The notes beneath the pieces were generated by a model. It had not been told where the DNA came from and made no database searches. It was given only the letters and a program-made list of their open reading frames with translations. Positions 7,870 through 15,450 of a stretch of DNA of 64,000 nt are shown piece after piece (the first letter of the stretch is position 1; each line of letters opens with the position of its first letter). This DNA is from Mycolicibacterium diernhoferi. Its GTDB lineage: Bacteria > Actinomycetota > Actinomycetes > Mycobacteriales > Mycobacteriaceae. The DNA lies in contig NZ_CP080332.1 in NCBI RefSeq assembly GCF_019456655.1, forward strand, positions 5,828,001 to 5,892,000, read 5' to 3'. Position numbers and translations under genes: made by a program.

Positions 7870-8709
7870 TCAGTCCCGCCCGGCTCCGGTGAGCCCGTTC
7901 TCCAGCCAGTCCTTGGTGCGGCCGGGATGGTTCGTGGCGACCCACGCCACGCCCACATCCCGGCAGTACCGGACATCCTCGTAGTGGTCGACGGTCCAGC
8001 AGTACAGCGCCCGGCCCTGCGCGGCCGCGCGATCCACCAACTCCGGATGCTCGCGCAGGGTGGCGATGGACGGGCCCACCGCGGTCGCGCCGACCGTGGT
8101 GGCGGCGCCGCCGCCGAGGAACCGCGAGGTCTCTCCCAGTAGCACGGTCGGCAGCATCGGCGCGGCACGGCGGATCCGCCAGACCGCGGCCGCCGAGAAC
8201 GACATCACCACCGCCCGGGCCAGGTCCGCCGAGGCCGGGGCGGCGATGCCATACCGGTGCAGCAGGGCGAGCACCTTGCTCTCGACCAGTGCGCCGTAGC
8301 GCACCGGATGTTTGGTCTCGATGAAGATCTTGACCGGACGCCTGCAGTCCAGCACCAATCCCAACAGCGCGTCCAGCGTCAACAGCCCGGCATCGCCGGC
8401 GGCGCCGCTGTCTCGCCATCCGGCGTGCCAGGACCCGAAGTCCAGCTCACGTAGTTCGGCGAGCGTCATCTCCGACACCAGACCCGTCCCGTCCGACGTC
8501 CGGTCGACGCGGCGATCGTGCACGCACACCAGATGACCGTCGCGGGTCAGCCGGACATCGCACTCCACCCCGTCGGCGCCCTCCTGCAGGGCAAGTTCGT
8601 AGGCGGCGACGGTGTGCTCGGGCCGCTGCGCCGACGCACCTCGGTGCGCGACCACGAACGGGTGGCCCGTCGTGGCCGGTCTGCCGGTTCCAGCGCCCCC
8701 CGCGGTCAT
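7870..8709 (-). CDS. glpQ1: Glycerophosphodiester phosphodiesterase
   Basis: The 279-residue protein has the GDPD signature near its start: FVVAHRGASAQRPEHTVAAY (catalytic His/Arg), then GVECDVRLTRDGHLVCVHD (Glu/Asp metal ligands and second His). It hydrolyses glycerophosphodiesters to glycerol-3-phosphate plus an alcohol. No signal peptide is seen. The ATG at 8709 was preferred over an in-frame start 36 nt earlier because it lies just 4 nt after the stop of the upstream membrane-protein gene. It corresponds to Rv3842c. Confidence 0.9.
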   Translation of the reverse strand: MTAGGAGTGRPATTGHPFVVAHRGASAQRPEHTVAAYELALQEGADGVECDVRLTRDGHLVCVHDRRVDRTSDGTGLVSEMTLAELRELDFGSWHAGWRDSGAAGDAGLLTLDALLGLVLDCRRPVKIFIETKHPVRYGALVESKVLALLHRYGIAAPASADLARAVVMSFSAAAVWRIRRAAPMLPTVLLGETSRFLGGGAATTVGATAVGPSIATLREHPELVDRAAAQGRALYCWTVDHYEDVRYCRDVGVAWVATNHPGRTKDWLENGLTGAGRD

Positions 8710-8713
8710 ATGG

Positions 8714-9724
8714 CTATGCTGCCGGGTTCCGGTCCTCGGCCTCAACCGCAGCGACGGGTTCCGGCGCCGGCGGCTGTTCCGCCGACACGATCACCCAGCG
8801 CGTCGCCGGCAGGTGCACGGGCGAGCGCTCGAAGCCTTCGAACACCTTCATGACCAACAGCAGCGTCGCCAGGCCCAACAGATACGCGATGATGGTGATC
8901 ACCGTGTTGTCGGCGATGCGCTGCGCGCCCGCGTAGAAGATCGTCAGGATCGTGGTGACGATGGATGCGATCGACAGCAGGTAGCTGACGAACCAGACCA
9001 TCCACCAACTCATGATGCGCAGCCCGGACCGTTGCTCCGCGCGGGCCAGCTCGATCACGAACAACGGCGCCATCACCAGGTTCACCAGCGGGATGAGGCA
9101 GCCGGCCAGTAGTTCGCGTGGTGAGCGGGGATCGGGGCTGCCCAGGTGCGCGTACGCCGCCGCCCGCCGGGCGATCAGCCAGTTCGTCAGCACCAGCGCG
9201 GCCGCCACCAGGGCGAAGACCGCGAACACGCTGGCCGCCACCGGCAGCCAGGTGGCGATCGCGGCCACGACCGGGTTGAGCAGTGTGGTCCGGTTGATCA
9301 GGAGCAGGGCATACCGGATCACGTGCAGCAGCGCGGCCGCACCGAGCCCGGCCATCGCGATGAGCACGGTCGTGCGCACCGTCGCCGCCGAGGGGGCGTT
9401 GCGCTGCGCGCCGGCCTGACCGTCCTGCGCCCCGTTGTCGAACTGTTCGTACAGACCCCAGCGCGGGATGACGGTGTACCGCGGGGTGGGCCCCAGCGGT
9501 GCGCGGCGCCGCCGCGGCGGCGGCGGAGCCCCCGGCCGCACCGCGATCCACCGGTAGCCGGCAGGCGGCCGGCCCGACTGTCCACCGGCGGACGGGCGGG
9601 ACGGAGCGGACGGAGCGCCGGGAGCGCCCGGAGCCAGCAGCGTGCCGCGGCAGCGCGGACACCAGACCCGCTGGCGGTCGCGCACATTCCACCGCGTCCC
9701 GCACTGGGCACAGACCTGGATCAC
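8714..9724 (-). CDS. DUF4328-type membrane protein with N-terminal zinc ribbon
   Basis: The 336-residue protein opens with a CxxC...CxxC zinc ribbon (VCAQCGTRW...VWCPRCRGT, residues 5-27), then a Pro/Ala/Arg-rich linker to about residue 85. About six to seven membrane helices follow between residues 115 and 300 (DUF4328-like). The start is a GTG at 9724. It is the Rv3843c-type membrane protein directly upstream of glpQ1, with a 4-nt gap, so one transcript is likely. Function is unknown. Confidence 0.75.
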   Translation of the reverse strand: MIQVCAQCGTRWNVRDRQRVWCPRCRGTLLAPGAPGAPSAPSRPSAGGQSGRPPAGYRWIAVRPGAPPPPRRRRAPLGPTPRYTVIPRWGLYEQFDNGAQDGQAGAQRNAPSAATVRTTVLIAMAGLGAAALLHVIRYALLLINRTTLLNPVVAAIATWLPVAASVFAVFALVAAALVLTNWLIARRAAAYAHLGSPDPRSPRELLAGCLIPLVNLVMAPLFVIELARAEQRSGLRIMSWWMVWFVSYLLSIASIVTTILTIFYAGAQRIADNTVITIIAYLLGLATLLLVMKVFEGFERSPVHLPATRWVIVSAEQPPAPEPVAAVEAEDRNPAA

Positions 9725-9744
9725 CCGATCAGCCTACGGCGTGC

Positions 9745-10086
9745 TCAGACGGTGCCCGCGCGGCCGTCGTCGGTGCTCACCGGTCGCCCGGCCTGCGCCC
9801 AGGACAGCATGCCGCCGGTCACGTTGATCGGTTCGAAGCCATTGCGGGCCAGGTACTGGGCGACCCGTTGCGAGCGCCCGCCGGCATGGCAGATGACGTA
9901 GAGGGTCGCGTCCCGGTCGATCTCGTCGATGCGCGCGGGCACATCCCCCAGCGGGATGTGCTGCGCCCCGGCGACATGGCCGCGCTGCCATTCGTCAGGC
10001 TCGCGCACGTCGAGCAGGACGACCGAATCGTCAAAGGTCAGGGGCAGTTGGCCGACCTCGATCTGGGCCACATCATCGTCAGACAT
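9745..10086 (-). CDS. Single-domain rhodanese-like protein
   Basis: The 113-residue cytoplasmic protein has the rhodanese hallmarks: LLDVREPDEWQRGHVAGAQHIPL near residue 24-46 and the active-site loop ICHAGGRS with its catalytic Cys at about residue 66. Small rhodaneses move sulfane sulfur between carriers; the specific partner is unknown. The gene ends 20 nt before the DUF4328 gene begins on the same strand, so the two may share a transcript. Confidence 0.85.
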   Translation of the reverse strand: MSDDDVAQIEVGQLPLTFDDSVVLLDVREPDEWQRGHVAGAQHIPLGDVPARIDEIDRDATLYVICHAGGRSQRVAQYLARNGFEPINVTGGMLSWAQAGRPVSTDDGRAGTV

Positions 10087-10221
10087 CGCCCACCAGTCTG
10101 CCGTCCGGGCCCGGGCAACGGAAGAACCATCGCGTCATGTCGTCCATGCTGGCATGCACGGCAGGAGACTGCACCGGATTCCCACGCGTCACAGCGCCGG
10201 TGCGACATAGCAATTTTCGGG

Positions 10222-10310
10222 CTATCCACAGTTTCCACAGGTTCATCCACAGGCCGCGGTACCCGGATGCCGGGGGTTTTCCTGGACTTCTGTCCAGTGC
10301 CTGTGGATAA
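10222..10310. promoter_or_regulatory. Cluster of DnaA-box-like 9-mers
   Basis: Within 89 bp there are CTATCCACA (10222-10230), GTTTCCACA (10231-10239), TCATCCACA (10243-10251) and, on the minus strand, an exact TTATCCACA (10310-10302). The first two are directly adjacent and the third follows after 3 nt. Mycobacterial DnaA boxes are TT(G/A)TCCACA-like. No dnaA, dnaN or AT-rich unwinding element is present, so this is not oriC. Confidence 0.45.
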
Positions 10311-10510
10311 CCGGGGCTCGGCCGCAGCCACGATCAACAGCCCCAGAGTCGGGGTGAGCAAAACAGCCCCTGCGTCAGTACCGGACCGGGCGCGGGCGGA
10401 CACTTCGGATCGGTTAGATTCCCTTTCCGCAGTACCCCGTGACGCCGGGCCGCGGCAGCCGATTTCGCTACCGGCGAAACAAGGTTTATGATCGGCGTCA
10501 CAACAGTTCG

Positions 10511-10526
10511 TGTGACAGATCTCACT
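10511..10526 (+). promoter_or_regulatory. CRP/Cmr-like binding site
   Basis: TGTGACAGATCTCACT fits the mycobacterial CRP pattern TGTGA-N6-TCACA with one mismatch at the last base. Its left arm is also the right half of a perfect inverted repeat GTCACA-N8-TGTGAC (10497-10516). It lies 37 nt before the small ORF at 10564. Confidence 0.4.
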
Positions 10527-10563
10527 TGGGGGATCGCTTGATCGTGCAGGTCAGGAGCTTGTG

Positions 10564-10716
10564 ATGGCAGCACACCCGCTCGGGTCGGGTTCAGCGGGAA
10601 CGTCGGGCTGGCAGCCCTCGCACCCGTACACCAACAACCAGGTCGTCGCGCTGATCCGCGGGACCGTGATCGCGCTCGTACTGCTCGGCGTCCTCGCCGC
10701 CATCGTCCTGCTCTGA
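10564..10716 (+). CDS. 50-aa single-pass membrane protein
   Basis: An ATG at 10564 (preceded in frame by GTG at 10561) opens a 50-codon frame: a Gly/Ser/Pro-rich start (MAAHPLGSGSAGTSGWQPS), then ALIRGTVIALVLLGVLAAIV, a textbook membrane helix ending at the C-terminus. AGGAG at 10553-10557 is spaced 6 nt from the ATG, good support for translation. It lies between a CRP-like site and sodA. Function is unknown; its size and topology resemble small membrane regulators or assembly factors. Confidence 0.65.
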   Translation: MAAHPLGSGSAGTSGWQPSHPYTNNQVVALIRGTVIALVLLGVLAAIVLL

Positions 10717-10870
10717 TCTCCGTTCCGGTTCCGCCGATTCCCAGCGGGGCACCCGGTCCTTGCGATGCGCGCGGGGATGGACCAAGGTTGACGTCGAGCT
10801 TGTTGTCGACATGCGCGACGCCGAACTCCGCGACCCCTCACCAGGGAATCCATGACTAGGAAGGAACCCA

Positions 10871-11494
10871 GTGGCTGAATACACACTGCCTGAACTCGAT
10901 TACGACTATGGCGCGCTGGAGCCGCACATTTCCGGGCAGATCAACGAGATCCACCACAGCAAGCACCACGCGACCTATGTGAAGGGGCTCAACGACGCCC
11001 TGGCCAAGCTGGAAGAGGCCCGCGCCAACGACGACCAGTCGGCGATCTTCCTCAACGAGAAGAACCTCGCCTTCCACCTGGGCGGGCACGTCAACCACAG
11101 CATCTGGTGGAAGAACCTGTCCCCCAACGGTGGCGACAAGCCCGAGGGTGAACTGGCCGCCGCCATCGACGACCAGTTCGGCTCGTTCGACAAGTTCCGC
11201 GCGCAGTTCACCGCGGCCGCGAACGGTCTGCAGGGCTCGGGCTGGGCGGTGCTCGGCTACGACAGCCTCGGCCAGCGCCTGCTGACCTTCCAGCTCTACG
11301 ACCAGCAGGCCAACGTGCCGCTCGGCATCATCCCGCTGCTCCAGGTCGACATGTGGGAGCACGCCTTCTACCTGCAGTACAAGAACGTCAAGGCCGATTA
11401 CGTGAAGGCGTTCTGGAACGTCGTCAACTGGGCCGACGTGCAGGACCGGTACGCCAAGGCCACGGCCAACACCGGCGGGCTCATCTTCGGCTGA
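10871..11494 (+). CDS. sodA: Superoxide dismutase (Fe/Mn family)
   Basis: The 207-residue enzyme matches mycobacterial SodA along its length. Metal ligands are His28, His76, Asp160 and His164 ([11 protein letters not shown]). There is no signal peptide, as in other mycobacterial SodA proteins, which are nevertheless found outside the cell. Residue 145 is Gln ([10 protein letters not shown]) where the iron enzyme of M. tuberculosis has His, pointing to a manganese preference. The GTG at 10871 follows AGGAAGGA with suitable spacing. A strong hairpin follows the stop, suggesting monocistronic expression. Confidence 0.95.
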   Translation: MAEYTLPELDYDYGALEPHISGQINEIHHSKHHATYVKGLNDALAKLEEARANDDQSAIFLNEKNLAFHLGGHVNHSIWWKNLSPNGGDKPEGELAAAIDDQFGSFDKFRAQFTAAANGLQGSGWAVLGYDSLGQRLLTFQLYDQQANVPLGIIPLLQVDMWEHAFYLQYKNVKADYVKAFWNVVNWADVQDRYAKATANTGGLIFG

Positions 11495-11511
11495 GTCCAA
11501 CAGCTTTCCGC

Positions 11512-11545
11512 AAGGGCCCCGCATGCTTCGGCACGCGGGGCCCTT
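11512..11545 (+). terminator. sodA hairpin terminator
   Basis: AAGGGCCCCGC (11512-11522) and GCGGGGCCCTT (11535-11545) form a perfect 11-bp stem with a 12-nt loop starting 17 nt after the sodA stop. The trailing U-tract is weak, as is common in mycobacteria. Confidence 0.75.
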
Positions 11546-11675
11546 CTGCATGCGCCGGCCCTGCACCTTCTGGCACTCGCGTCCTCTTGCGTGCTAACGC
11601 GCCCCTGGCGCATCCTGTGCACCACGACCCACAGCAGTGTCGGAAGAACCTGACGAAGCACTGTTCGGAGGCCAG

Positions 11676-12209
11676 ATGGACACCGGATCCGGTCGGGCGG
11701 TCGAGATCGCCCCGTTCCATTCGCATGGAACCCTGAAGGGGTTCGTGGTGTCGGGTCGCTGGCCGGATTCCACCAAGGAATGGGCGCAGCTGCTCATGGT
11801 CGCCGTGCGGGTCGCATCGCTGCCCGGACTGCTGGACACCACGACGGTCTTCGGAGTGCGCGAGGAGCTGCCCGACGAGCCCGCACCCGGCACCGTGGGG
11901 CTGGTCCTGGCCGAGGGGCCGGTCATCGGTGATTCCGCCGTCCCGCCGGGATTCTTCGCCGAGCACCAGCCGCCCGCCCTGCTGATGTTGCACCCGCCCT
12001 CGGAGACCACCCCGTCGTTACCCGAATGCGCGGGGGCGGCCTCCGGGTGCGTCCTGCTGCCGGGCATCCCGCACCTCGGCCTGGAACACCGGGCCGCCTG
12101 GGTGGAGGCCGAAGCCGACGGCACCATCACCTCGATGGTGAGCCGAGTCGGCGTGGACCCGATCAGCCACCCGGACACCGCCATCCTGGCGATGCTGCTC
12201 GCCGCCTAG
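11676..12209 (+). CDS. Conserved mycobacterial protein of unknown function (Rv3847-like)
   Basis: The 177-residue soluble protein begins MDTGSGRAVEIAPFHSHGTL. It has no recognisable catalytic motif, signal peptide or membrane segment. Its position between sodA and espR matches Rv3847. The ATG at 11676 was chosen over an upstream in-frame GTG at 11637 because GGAGG (11667-11671) lies 4 nt before it and the longer form would begin in the sodA downstream region. I do not recognise a function. Confidence 0.7.
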   Translation: MDTGSGRAVEIAPFHSHGTLKGFVVSGRWPDSTKEWAQLLMVAVRVASLPGLLDTTTVFGVREELPDEPAPGTVGLVLAEGPVIGDSAVPPGFFAEHQPPALLMLHPPSETTPSLPECAGAASGCVLLPGIPHLGLEHRAAWVEAEADGTITSMVSRVGVDPISHPDTAILAMLLAA

Positions 12210-12665
12210 CCGCCGGCGGTCGCATACAGCAAACGGACGGTCAACTTTCCGTACCTATTTGTACGTTCGGCATGTGCCGAGTTCAGGGTTCGTGTTATAC
12301 GCGCCGCAGCGGCCCCAGATCCGGCCGTCCCCGGCTTCGCCGGCACCATCAGCAAAGGTCACGCGGGCATTTGCTGTGCAACGCCATCCCCCCACCGATC
12401 AGCTATGGGGTTGCTGTGACAACGTGTCGAGATCTGCCGATCCCGGCAAAACAGCACGTCCGTCAGTTTCAGGTTCGCCAGCGCCCGCTCTTCCAGCACG
12501 ATTGTGATGTTGACGTGCTGCTACAGGACCCTGCAATGTCCGCACAGGAGGGGTACTGTTAGTTTTCAGTGGTTTGCACTTGGTTGTGGCGCTAACAATC
12601 GCTACGATGATCAGCAAATACGAACCTATTGCAGACAGCTCGTAGGCCATGTGGAGGAAAGTTAG
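12210..12665. other. 456-bp non-coding region upstream of espR
   Basis: No credible gene is seen. The region is less GC-rich than its neighbours. It contains CGTAC-N6-GTACG (12250-12265) about 40 bp after the upstream stop and a sigma-A-like promoter at 12580-12608. The length fits the long regulatory leader expected for espR, which in M. tuberculosis is controlled by PhoP and by EspR itself. Confidence 0.65.
12580..12608 (+). promoter_or_regulatory. Candidate sigma-A promoter of espR
   Basis: TTGGTT (12580-12585) and TACGAT (12603-12608) are separated by exactly 17 nt, a good match to a housekeeping mycobacterial promoter. The predicted start would leave a leader of about 50 nt before the espR ATG at 12666, which is preceded by GGAGG (12653-12657). 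Confidence 0.45.
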
Positions 12666-13064
12666 ATGAGCAAGACGTTCGCCGCGCGACTGAACCGCCT
12701 CTTCGACACGGTTTACCCTCCTGGACGCGGCCCGCACACATCTGCCGAGGTGATCGGCGCGCTGAAGGCCGAAGGTGTCACCATGTCGGCCCCGTATCTG
12801 TCCCAGTTGCGTTCCGGCAACCGGACCAATCCGTCGGCCACGACGATGACCGCGCTGGCCAACTTCTTCCGTATCAAGCCGGCGTACTTCACCGACGACG
12901 AGTACTACGAGAAGCTGGACAAGGAACTGACCTGGCTGGCCAACATGCGGGACGAGGGCGTGCGTCGCATCGCCGCTCGCACCGTCGGCCTGTCCCCGGA
13001 GTCTCAGCAGGACCTGGCCCAGAAGGTCGATGAACTCCGTCGCCGGGAGAACCTCGACGGCTGA
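12666..13064 (+). CDS. espR: Nucleoid-associated regulator EspR
   Basis: The 132-residue protein is clearly EspR (MSKTFAARLNRLFDTVYPPG...). It has an N-terminal helix-turn-helix of the XRE/SinR type at about residues 25-70 (ALKAEGVTMSAPYLSQLRSG) and a C-terminal dimerisation helix pair. EspR binds at many chromosomal loci. In M. tuberculosis it activates espACD, needed for ESX-1 secretion. GGAGG lies 8 nt before the ATG. A palindrome begins at the stop codon and a strong terminator follows. Confidence 0.95.
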   Translation: MSKTFAARLNRLFDTVYPPGRGPHTSAEVIGALKAEGVTMSAPYLSQLRSGNRTNPSATTMTALANFFRIKPAYFTDDEYYEKLDKELTWLANMRDEGVRRIAARTVGLSPESQQDLAQKVDELRRRENLDG

Positions 13065-13080
13065 TCCCCCACGGGGATCA
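13062..13080. repeat. 8-bp perfect palindrome at the espR stop codon
   Basis: TGATCCCC and GGGGATCA flank a 3-nt loop. The left arm contains the espR stop codon. It precedes the stronger terminator by 8 nt and may assist termination or block convergent transcription. Confidence 0.5.
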
Positions 13081-13088
13081 CCGCCGCA

Positions 13089-13124
13089 CGGTGTCGTCGC
13101 GCGTCAGCGCGCCGGCACCGTTTT
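13089..13124 (+). terminator. Intrinsic terminator after espR
   Basis: A 14-bp stem (13089-13102 with 13107-13120, one G-T wobble and one mismatch) with a GTCA loop is followed by TTTT (13121-13124). It lies between the convergent espR and DUF6545 genes. Confidence 0.8.
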
Positions 13125-13157
13125 GCGTTCAGAGCCCGGCGGGCCCGGACCTGGCGT

Positions 13158-14327
13158 TCAGCATTGGCTCCGCGCTGCTTCGGCCGGAGCGCCCGCCGCC
13201 AAGTCGCGGAACTGTTCGGCGATGGCCAGGATCCACTCCCGGTCCGAGAACGTCGTCGGCTGACGCAACCAGTTCAGCCCCGGAAACTCCGCGTGCGCGT
13301 CGTCGTTCCGGCCCGCGAAGATCCACTCGGCGATACCCCGGGCCTGCTCGTCGGCGGGAACCGGCGGCGAATCGAGATCGGCGATGTCGGCGATGTTCAA
13401 CGCCTCACTCTCGTCCTCGTCCCGCTGTCTCGAGGTGTCGGCGGTGCGCATCCGCACCCGTTCAGCCGCAATGGCCTCCAGATACAGCGAATCCGAGATC
13501 AGCGACATCTGCTCGGCGACCCGGAACAGCAGCGGCCCACGCGGACGCACCCCGATGCCGACGTCGGGATGGCGGGTGTGCAGTTCGGTCAGCAGCGGCT
13601 GGATCGTCCGCAGTTCCCGGCGTGCCCCGAACCAGTCCTCGATGCTCGGCAGCAGCGAGCCGCCCGCCACCACCAGCATCGCGCAGCCCAGCAGCGTCGC
13701 CGCCGCCCCCACGCCGAGCACATCGGTGTTCCCCACCGCCCGCAGCAGGAAAAAGGCGCTGGCCAGCACCATCAACACCATGCCGATGCTGAAGACGAAC
13801 AGCGCCCGGCCGCGGCGGGTGCGGTTGGAGTGCCGCACCCCGGCCCACGCGACCAGCGTCAGCGCCAGCAGCACGTAGAGCAACGGCAGCAGCCAGGCCG
13901 AGGAGCCACCCGGGGCCAGGTTGCGCCGCATGTACTCCTCCGGCGCCATCTCCGGTTCCTTCTCGGCCCGGAAGAACGCCACCAGGGTGGCCATCGCGAT
14001 GACGAACGCGACCGAGTACTGGCCGATGGCGAGTCGGCGGATGACGGCCGGTTTACGGTCCGACGCCACCGTCGTGATCATCACGCAACTGCCTGCCGCA
14101 CAACCGATCAGAGCGACCTGGCTGAGCGCGACCGCCACGTTCGGCCACCCCAGCGCGGTGTCGATCAGCAGGGTCAGCGGCTGCCAGTTCAGCGCTGCGA
14201 CGGTGCCCAGACTGCCCAGCGCGAGGATCATCGCGGTACTCACCAGGGATTGCTTGTTGACAAGCGCCCACCCGATTCGCAAGCCGGTCGCCAGTCCGAG
14301 CAGACCGGCGATCACCCAGATGATCAA
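13158..14327 (-). CDS. MAB_1171c/DUF6545-type membrane protein
   Basis: The 389-residue protein has about seven membrane helices in residues 1-225 and a soluble C-terminal half of about 165 residues. The pattern matches the MAB_1171c family of putative transporters (DUF6545), which typically sit beside an ImmA/IrrE peptidase gene. It starts with a TTG at 14327 that overlaps the stop of that peptidase gene (TTGA), so translation is coupled. The soluble domain has no recognisable catalytic motif. Transport has not been shown for the family; a sensor or a peptidase substrate are equally possible. Confidence 0.7.
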   Translation of the reverse strand: MIIWVIAGLLGLATGLRIGWALVNKQSLVSTAMILALGSLGTVAALNWQPLTLLIDTALGWPNVAVALSQVALIGCAAGSCVMITTVASDRKPAVIRRLAIGQYSVAFVIAMATLVAFFRAEKEPEMAPEEYMRRNLAPGGSSAWLLPLLYVLLALTLVAWAGVRHSNRTRRGRALFVFSIGMVLMVLASAFFLLRAVGNTDVLGVGAAATLLGCAMLVVAGGSLLPSIEDWFGARRELRTIQPLLTELHTRHPDVGIGVRPRGPLLFRVAEQMSLISDSLYLEAIAAERVRMRTADTSRQRDEDESEALNIADIADLDSPPVPADEQARGIAEWIFAGRNDDAHAEFPGLNWLRQPTTFSDREWILAIAEQFRDLAAGAPAEAARSQC

Positions 14328-14815
14328 CCAAACGCCTCCCCGAGCCGCACCTGAACGATCGAGGACCGATCGGACGGTAGCCGGCCGAGACGATAGATCA
14401 GCAGGGCCGCGAAATCCTCGGCCTCCTGCTCGGCTTCCTCACCGGCGGGGCCCATGCACCCGGTCCGCTGGTTGAGCATGTAGCCGATGAGATCGGACCC
14501 GGCCAGCTCCATGCGCTCGCGGGCCGCCTCCACCACCGGCGTGCCGGCGTGCCCGAGCACCAGGTGACCGAGTTCGTGGGCCAGGGTCCGGTCCCAGGCG
14601 GGCAGACCCTTCTGGATCAGGAACACATCGTGGTCGGAGTACTGACGCCACTGCCCGCACACACCGGACGGCAGATCCGCCATCTTGATCTGGATGGGAC
14701 GGCCTTGATCTTCGGCGACCGCCTCCACCAGCCGAGGCAGAGATACCTCACCCCGGCGCGGAGCGAGGTCGAGCACGGCGCTCACGGCGCGCGTCACGCG
14801 GCGACTGGCTGGCAT
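14324..14815 (-). CDS. ImmA/IrrE-type metallopeptidase
   Basis: The 163-residue protein carries the zinc motif in TLAHELGHLVLGHAG (HExxH at about residue 88), followed about 30 residues later by a Glu/Ala-rich helix (EEAEQEAEDFAALLIYR). The last is the E-x-x-A-x-x-F/L-A pattern of ImmA/IrrE peptidases, which cleave XRE-family repressors. AGGAGGTGG (complement of 14823-14831) precedes the ATG at 14815. It forms a two-gene operon with the seven-helix protein downstream, convergent with espR. No matching repressor gene is adjacent apart from espR itself. Confidence 0.8.
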   Translation of the reverse strand: MPASRRVTRAVSAVLDLAPRRGEVSLPRLVEAVAEDQGRPIQIKMADLPSGVCGQWRQYSDHDVFLIQKGLPAWDRTLAHELGHLVLGHAGTPVVEAARERMELAGSDLIGYMLNQRTGCMGPAGEEAEQEAEDFAALLIYRLGRLPSDRSSIVQVRLGEAFG

Positions 14816-14890
14816 GACATCACCACCTCCTGTCCCTTTCCTTCACATCTCACTATCCCGCGATGCCTCGTCGAGGACCACAGAAACCGG

Positions 14891-15229
14891 TCAACTCGAG
14901 AAACGCCCTGCGCCACCGGCCCGCATCGCATGCCCGGCCCGAGCCTGGGAGAGTTTGCTGTCACCCTCGGATCCGGCTTCTTCGGCGGGCCGCGGAGTCC
15001 GCACCGGGCCGGGTGGCCGCGAGGCGGCGGATCTGGGCTGGGTGACCGTCCGGGATGCGGTCGGCGCGCTGCGGCCGAGCCGGCCCGACGATTCCCCGGT
15101 GGCCGCACCTGCTGCACCGGATCCGGAGCCGTCGCCGCTGCCTTCGGGCTCGGCGGAGGCCACCGCGCCGGACGTGGCGCAGACGATCAGCCCTGACGAG
15201 ACGAGACAGGCAGCCGCGGTGACTCGCAT
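14891..15229 (-). CDS. Small exported low-complexity protein
   Basis: An ATG at 15229 starts a 112-residue frame with a signal peptide (MRVTAAACLVSSGLIVCATS, cleavage likely after AVASA near residue 25). A Gly/Ser/Ala/Pro-rich mature part without a recognisable domain follows. Upstream in-frame extension to 15445 lacks signal-peptide character and is rejected. Many mycobacteria carry variants of this signal sequence with unrelated low-complexity tails. Because high-GC frames can be spurious, coding status is only moderately sure. Confidence 0.5.
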   Translation of the reverse strand: MRVTAAACLVSSGLIVCATSGAVASAEPEGSGDGSGSGAAGAATGESSGRLGRSAPTASRTVTQPRSAASRPPGPVRTPRPAEEAGSEGDSKLSQARAGHAMRAGGAGRFSS

Positions 15230-15450
15230 GCGCGAAACCACGTCGTCACCACCCCTCACGGCATCTAGCAGCGCTCCGGTAACTCGTTTCGGCAATTGTC
15301 GCATACACCCGGACAACTGTTTGCTGCCGGACGTGATGCGCATCCCGGTGAGGGCACCGCCGGTGGTCCGGGCGGTGGGGCGATAGTGTTGGTCGCATCG
15401 TGGTGCCGTGTTCACGGCGATGCGGATGAGATCACCGGGAGGCAATGCCG

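Larger units (their letters stand above)
10087..10560. other. 474-bp intergenic region with DnaA-like boxes and a CRP-like site
   Basis: No convincing gene is seen between the rhodanese gene and the small ORF at 10564. The first 100 bp look like a leader for the rhodanese gene. Positions 10222-10310 carry four DnaA-box-like 9-mers and 10497-10526 carry GTCACA/TGTGAC palindromes. M. tuberculosis carries a transposase gene (Rv3844) around this locus; no transposase remnant is recognisable here. Confidence 0.7.

Noticed and set aside
10222..10310. A chromosomal replication origin at the DnaA-like boxes
   Set aside because: No dnaA, dnaN, rpmH or AT-rich unwinding element is present, and only one of the four boxes is exact.
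12259..12507. 82-codon ORF in the espR leader
   Set aside because: No ribosome site and no protein-like pattern; low-quality chance frame.
13164..14354. 396-codon plus-strand frame over the DUF6545 gene
   Set aside because: Rich in Arg/His/Gln with no helices; the minus strand encodes seven good membrane helices and is coupled to the ImmA gene.
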